Positions 62,588 through 64,000 of a stretch of DNA of 64,000 nucleotides are shown here, in pieces. The stretch covers positions 248,001-312,000 of the forward strand of contig NZ_JPMD01000001.1 in NCBI RefSeq assembly GCF_000732635.1. Reading direction: 5' to 3'. The notes beneath the pieces are model-generated. The model was not told where the DNA came from. It did no database searches and worked only from the letters and a program-made list of their open reading frames with translations. Both the position numbers and the translations under genes were made by a program. Source of the stretch: Clostridium sulfidigenes (GTDB lineage: Bacteria > Bacillota > Clostridia > Clostridiales > Clostridiaceae). Position 1 is the stretch's first letter, and every line of letters starts with the position of its first letter.

Positions 62588-62889
62588 ATCTATCAAAATG
62601 TATATAATAGATATGAATATATGGATATAATATGTATTTTTAATAATATATTTAAACTTTTATTGCAAGTTTCTTAATATGAAGGTATAATTTGTTTGCA
62701 AAGAATACATAGTTTTGATAAAATATCATTGTTAATGTAAATGTAAGTAATTATAATTATTAAATTAGGTAATTAATTTATTACTAAAATTTAGTATGCA
62801 TATTAATAACTACATAAGGTATTAAAGTGCTTTAAATAGGTTATAATAATTTTATTAACAAAGGCTATTATATATTGGGAGGTTACATT
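62588..62889 (+). other. Intergenic region with the efp promoter
   Basis: 302 A+T-rich bases without a gene. They contain one strong promoter (62663-62691) and a second, weaker candidate (TTTGCA at 62695, TAAAAT at 62719, 18-base spacer). No obvious metQ terminator is visible. Confidence 0.55.
62663..62691 (+). promoter_or_regulatory. Sigma-A promoter of efp
   Basis: TTGCAA (62663-62668), a 17-base spacer, TATAAT (62686-62691). It is about 200 bases upstream of the efp start. Confidence 0.75.
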
Positions 62890-63447
62890 ATGATATCAGC
62901 TGGAGATTTAAGAAAAGGAACAACTTTTGAAGATGGTGGACAAGTTTACACTGTTGTAGAATTTTTACATGTTAAACCAGGTAAGGGTGCTGCCTTCGTT
63001 AGAACTAAATTAAAAAATGCTATAACTGGAGCGGTTACAGAAACAACTTTTAACCCAACTGCTAAATTCCAAGAAGCAGTAATAGAGAGAAAAGAAATGC
63101 AGTATCTTTATTCTGATGGAGAGTTATACTACTTCATGGATCAAGAAACTTTCGAGCAAATTCCTTTAAACTACGATAAAGTAGAAGAAGCTATAAAGTT
63201 CTTAAAAGAAAACATGTTTGCAATAATTAAATTCTACAAGGGTGAAGCTTTCTCAGTAGAAGCTCCAAACTTCGTTGAATTATTAATTACAAACACTGAA
63301 CCAGCAGTTAAAGGAAATACTGCAACTAACGTGTTAAAACCAGCTACAGTAGAAACAGGGGCAATAGTTCCAGTTCCTCTATTTGTAAATGAAGGAGACA
63401 CAATTAGAGTTGATACTAGATCAGGAGAATATATGGAAAGAGTTTAG
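62890..63447 (+). CDS. efp: Translation elongation factor P
   Basis: A 185-residue factor that rescues ribosomes stalled at polyproline. The KOW-like N-terminal domain has the tip loop [13 protein letters not shown], with a lysine where family members are modified. Two OB domains follow ([55 protein letters not shown]). ATG 62890 follows GGGAGGTTAC; an ATG 15 bases upstream overlaps the ribosome site. efp next to spoIIIAA is the usual arrangement in spore formers. Confidence 0.97.
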   Translation: MISAGDLRKGTTFEDGGQVYTVVEFLHVKPGKGAAFVRTKLKNAITGAVTETTFNPTAKFQEAVIERKEMQYLYSDGELYYFMDQETFEQIPLNYDKVEEAIKFLKENMFAIIKFYKGEAFSVEAPNFVELLITNTEPAVKGNTATNVLKPATVETGAIVPVPLFVNEGDTIRVDTRSGEYMERV

Positions 63448-63458
63448 TCCATATTGAG

Positions 63459-63491
63459 CTAGCTTTCATAATTGAAGGCTAGTTTTTATTT
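63459..63491 (+). terminator. Terminator after efp
   Basis: CTAGC (63459-63463) with GCTAG (63478-63482), plus inner TTCA/TTGAA pairing, is followed by TTTTTATTT. It ends the efp transcript. Confidence 0.75.
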
Positions 63492-63547
63492 GATCTATGA
63501 ATACATATTTAATAGGTTGCAGAGATATATGAAAACATACTGTTTTT

Positions 63548-63604
63548 AATAAGTGCTTCATATAATGAAATATTATATTTCGTTATATGAAGCACTTATT
63601 TTTT
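63548..63604 (+). terminator. Very strong second hairpin between efp and spoIIIAA
   Basis: An 18-bp perfect stem (starting AATAAGTGCTTC) plus five further pairs after one mismatch, with a tiny ATTAT loop, is followed by TTTTTT. It may be a back-up terminator insulating spoIIIAA or the end of an unseen short RNA. Confidence 0.7.
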
Positions 63605-63686
63605 GCAAAAAATAAAAAAATAAAAATATTATAGTAATAATTATACATGAAAGGTAATAACAATTAAGTAAGAAAGGGTGAGTTGC

Positions 63687-64000
63687 ATGATTACTAAAGA
63701 TGTTTTGGATATACTATCTCCTTCTATTAGAAATGAAGTTATAAACTATGACCATGGTGGAAAACTACAAGAAATTAGATTAAAAGTTAACAAACCTCTT
63801 ATATTTATAAGCAATAATAAGGAGATAAGAACAAGTTATAATACAAAACTAGAGGACATAAAGATAATTATTCAAAAGATAAGTAGCTACTCCATATACG
63901 CCTTTGAGGAAGAAATCAAACAAGGATATATAACTATTCAAGGTGGTCACAGAGTTGGAATTTGTGGTACCTGTGTTATAGAAGAAAACTCTCTTAAGAC
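63687..64000 (+). CDS. spoIIIAA: Stage III sporulation protein AA, N-terminal part
   Basis: The frame is open from ATG 63687 (GAAAGGGTGAG upstream) to the window edge, about 104 residues. It shows LQEIRLKVNKPLIFI, SYSIYAFEEEIKQGYITIQG and GHRVGICGT, the conserved N-terminal region of SpoIIIAA. The full ATPase (about 310 residues, P-loop after this point) continues outside. SpoIIIAA is the cytoplasmic ATPase of the forespore-mother cell channel. This is direct evidence that the organism makes endospores. Confidence 0.93.
   Translation, partial: MITKDVLDILSPSIRNEVINYDHGGKLQEIRLKVNKPLIFISNNKEIRTSYNTKLEDIKIIIQKISSYSIYAFEEEIKQGYITIQGGHRVGICGTCVIEENSLK

Overview
This window is a chromosomal segment from an A+T-rich, motile, endospore-forming Firmicute of the class Clostridia, most likely a Clostridium-type organism. 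The basis is the low G+C by eye, heavy use of AGA/ATA codons, strong AGGAGG-type ribosome binding sites, a FliR-FlhB fusion, a CBS-type family II pyrophosphatase, meso-DAP-type MurE, SpoVD/SpoVE-class division genes and an efp-spoIIIAA pair. I saw no rRNA, tRNA, CRISPR array, prophage or insertion sequence. The gene order looks like ordinary core chromosome.

Layout. (1) 1-13.8 kb is one long + strand flagellar operon: end of flgE, flbD, motAB, fliL, fliO, fliP, fliQ, a fliR-flhB fusion, flhA, flhF, flhG, a PilZ (YcgR-like) brake, sigma-28, a SwrB-position membrane protein, an overlooked small membrane gene with no ATG/GTG/TTG start, and two FlgF/FlgG rod proteins, closed by a terminator at about 13.86 kb. 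(2) 13.9-21 kb is a mixed block: a probably frameshifted CbiB/CobD-like membrane gene, a CBS/DRTGG pyrophosphatase (-), a Ca2+-type P-ATPase (+), an lrgAB pair (-) with a textbook promoter and a 27-nt palindromic operator, and a conserved clostridial protein. (3) 21-27.2 kb holds a Lon-family protease whose ATPase motifs are degenerate, a chemoreceptor, and ychF. (4) 27.5-42 kb is the division/cell wall cluster: rsmH, ftsL-like, spoVD-type PBP, murE, murF, mraY, ftsW, ftsQ/divIB, DUF881-sbp-DUF881, yggS, sepF, ylmH and divIVA. murD, murG, ftsA and ftsZ are not in the cluster. (5) 42-53.7 kb holds a candidate structured RNA, mtnN, DAHP synthase, lspA, rluD, pyrR, an RNA methyltransferase split by a poly-A frameshift, rqcH (-), an AbgA-like amidohydrolase, recQ and dapF. 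(6) 53.7-59.8 kb is a compact type IV pilus/ComG-like operon: ATPase, platform protein, three canonical prepilins, one GspK/PilX-like prepilin without Glu+5, and three small PilM/N/O-position proteins. (7) 59.8-62.6 kb is a SAM-I riboswitch controlling a methionine ABC importer (metN, metI, metQ). (8) 62.6-64 kb holds efp and the start of spoIIIAA, which is cut by the window edge.

How the parts work together: region 1 builds the flagellar export gate, stator and rod, and makes the sigma factor that probably transcribes late genes such as the chemoreceptor at 24 kb, which has a sigma-28-like upstream sequence. Region 4 makes lipid-linked peptidoglycan precursor and the divisome, then the SepF/DivIVA placement proteins. 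The most notable points are the ATP-site-less Lon-like protease, the small pilus-like operon, three homopolymer-associated frameshifts, the hidden small gene at about 12.0-12.2 kb, and two unassigned structured-RNA candidates at about 19.2 and 42.1 kb.
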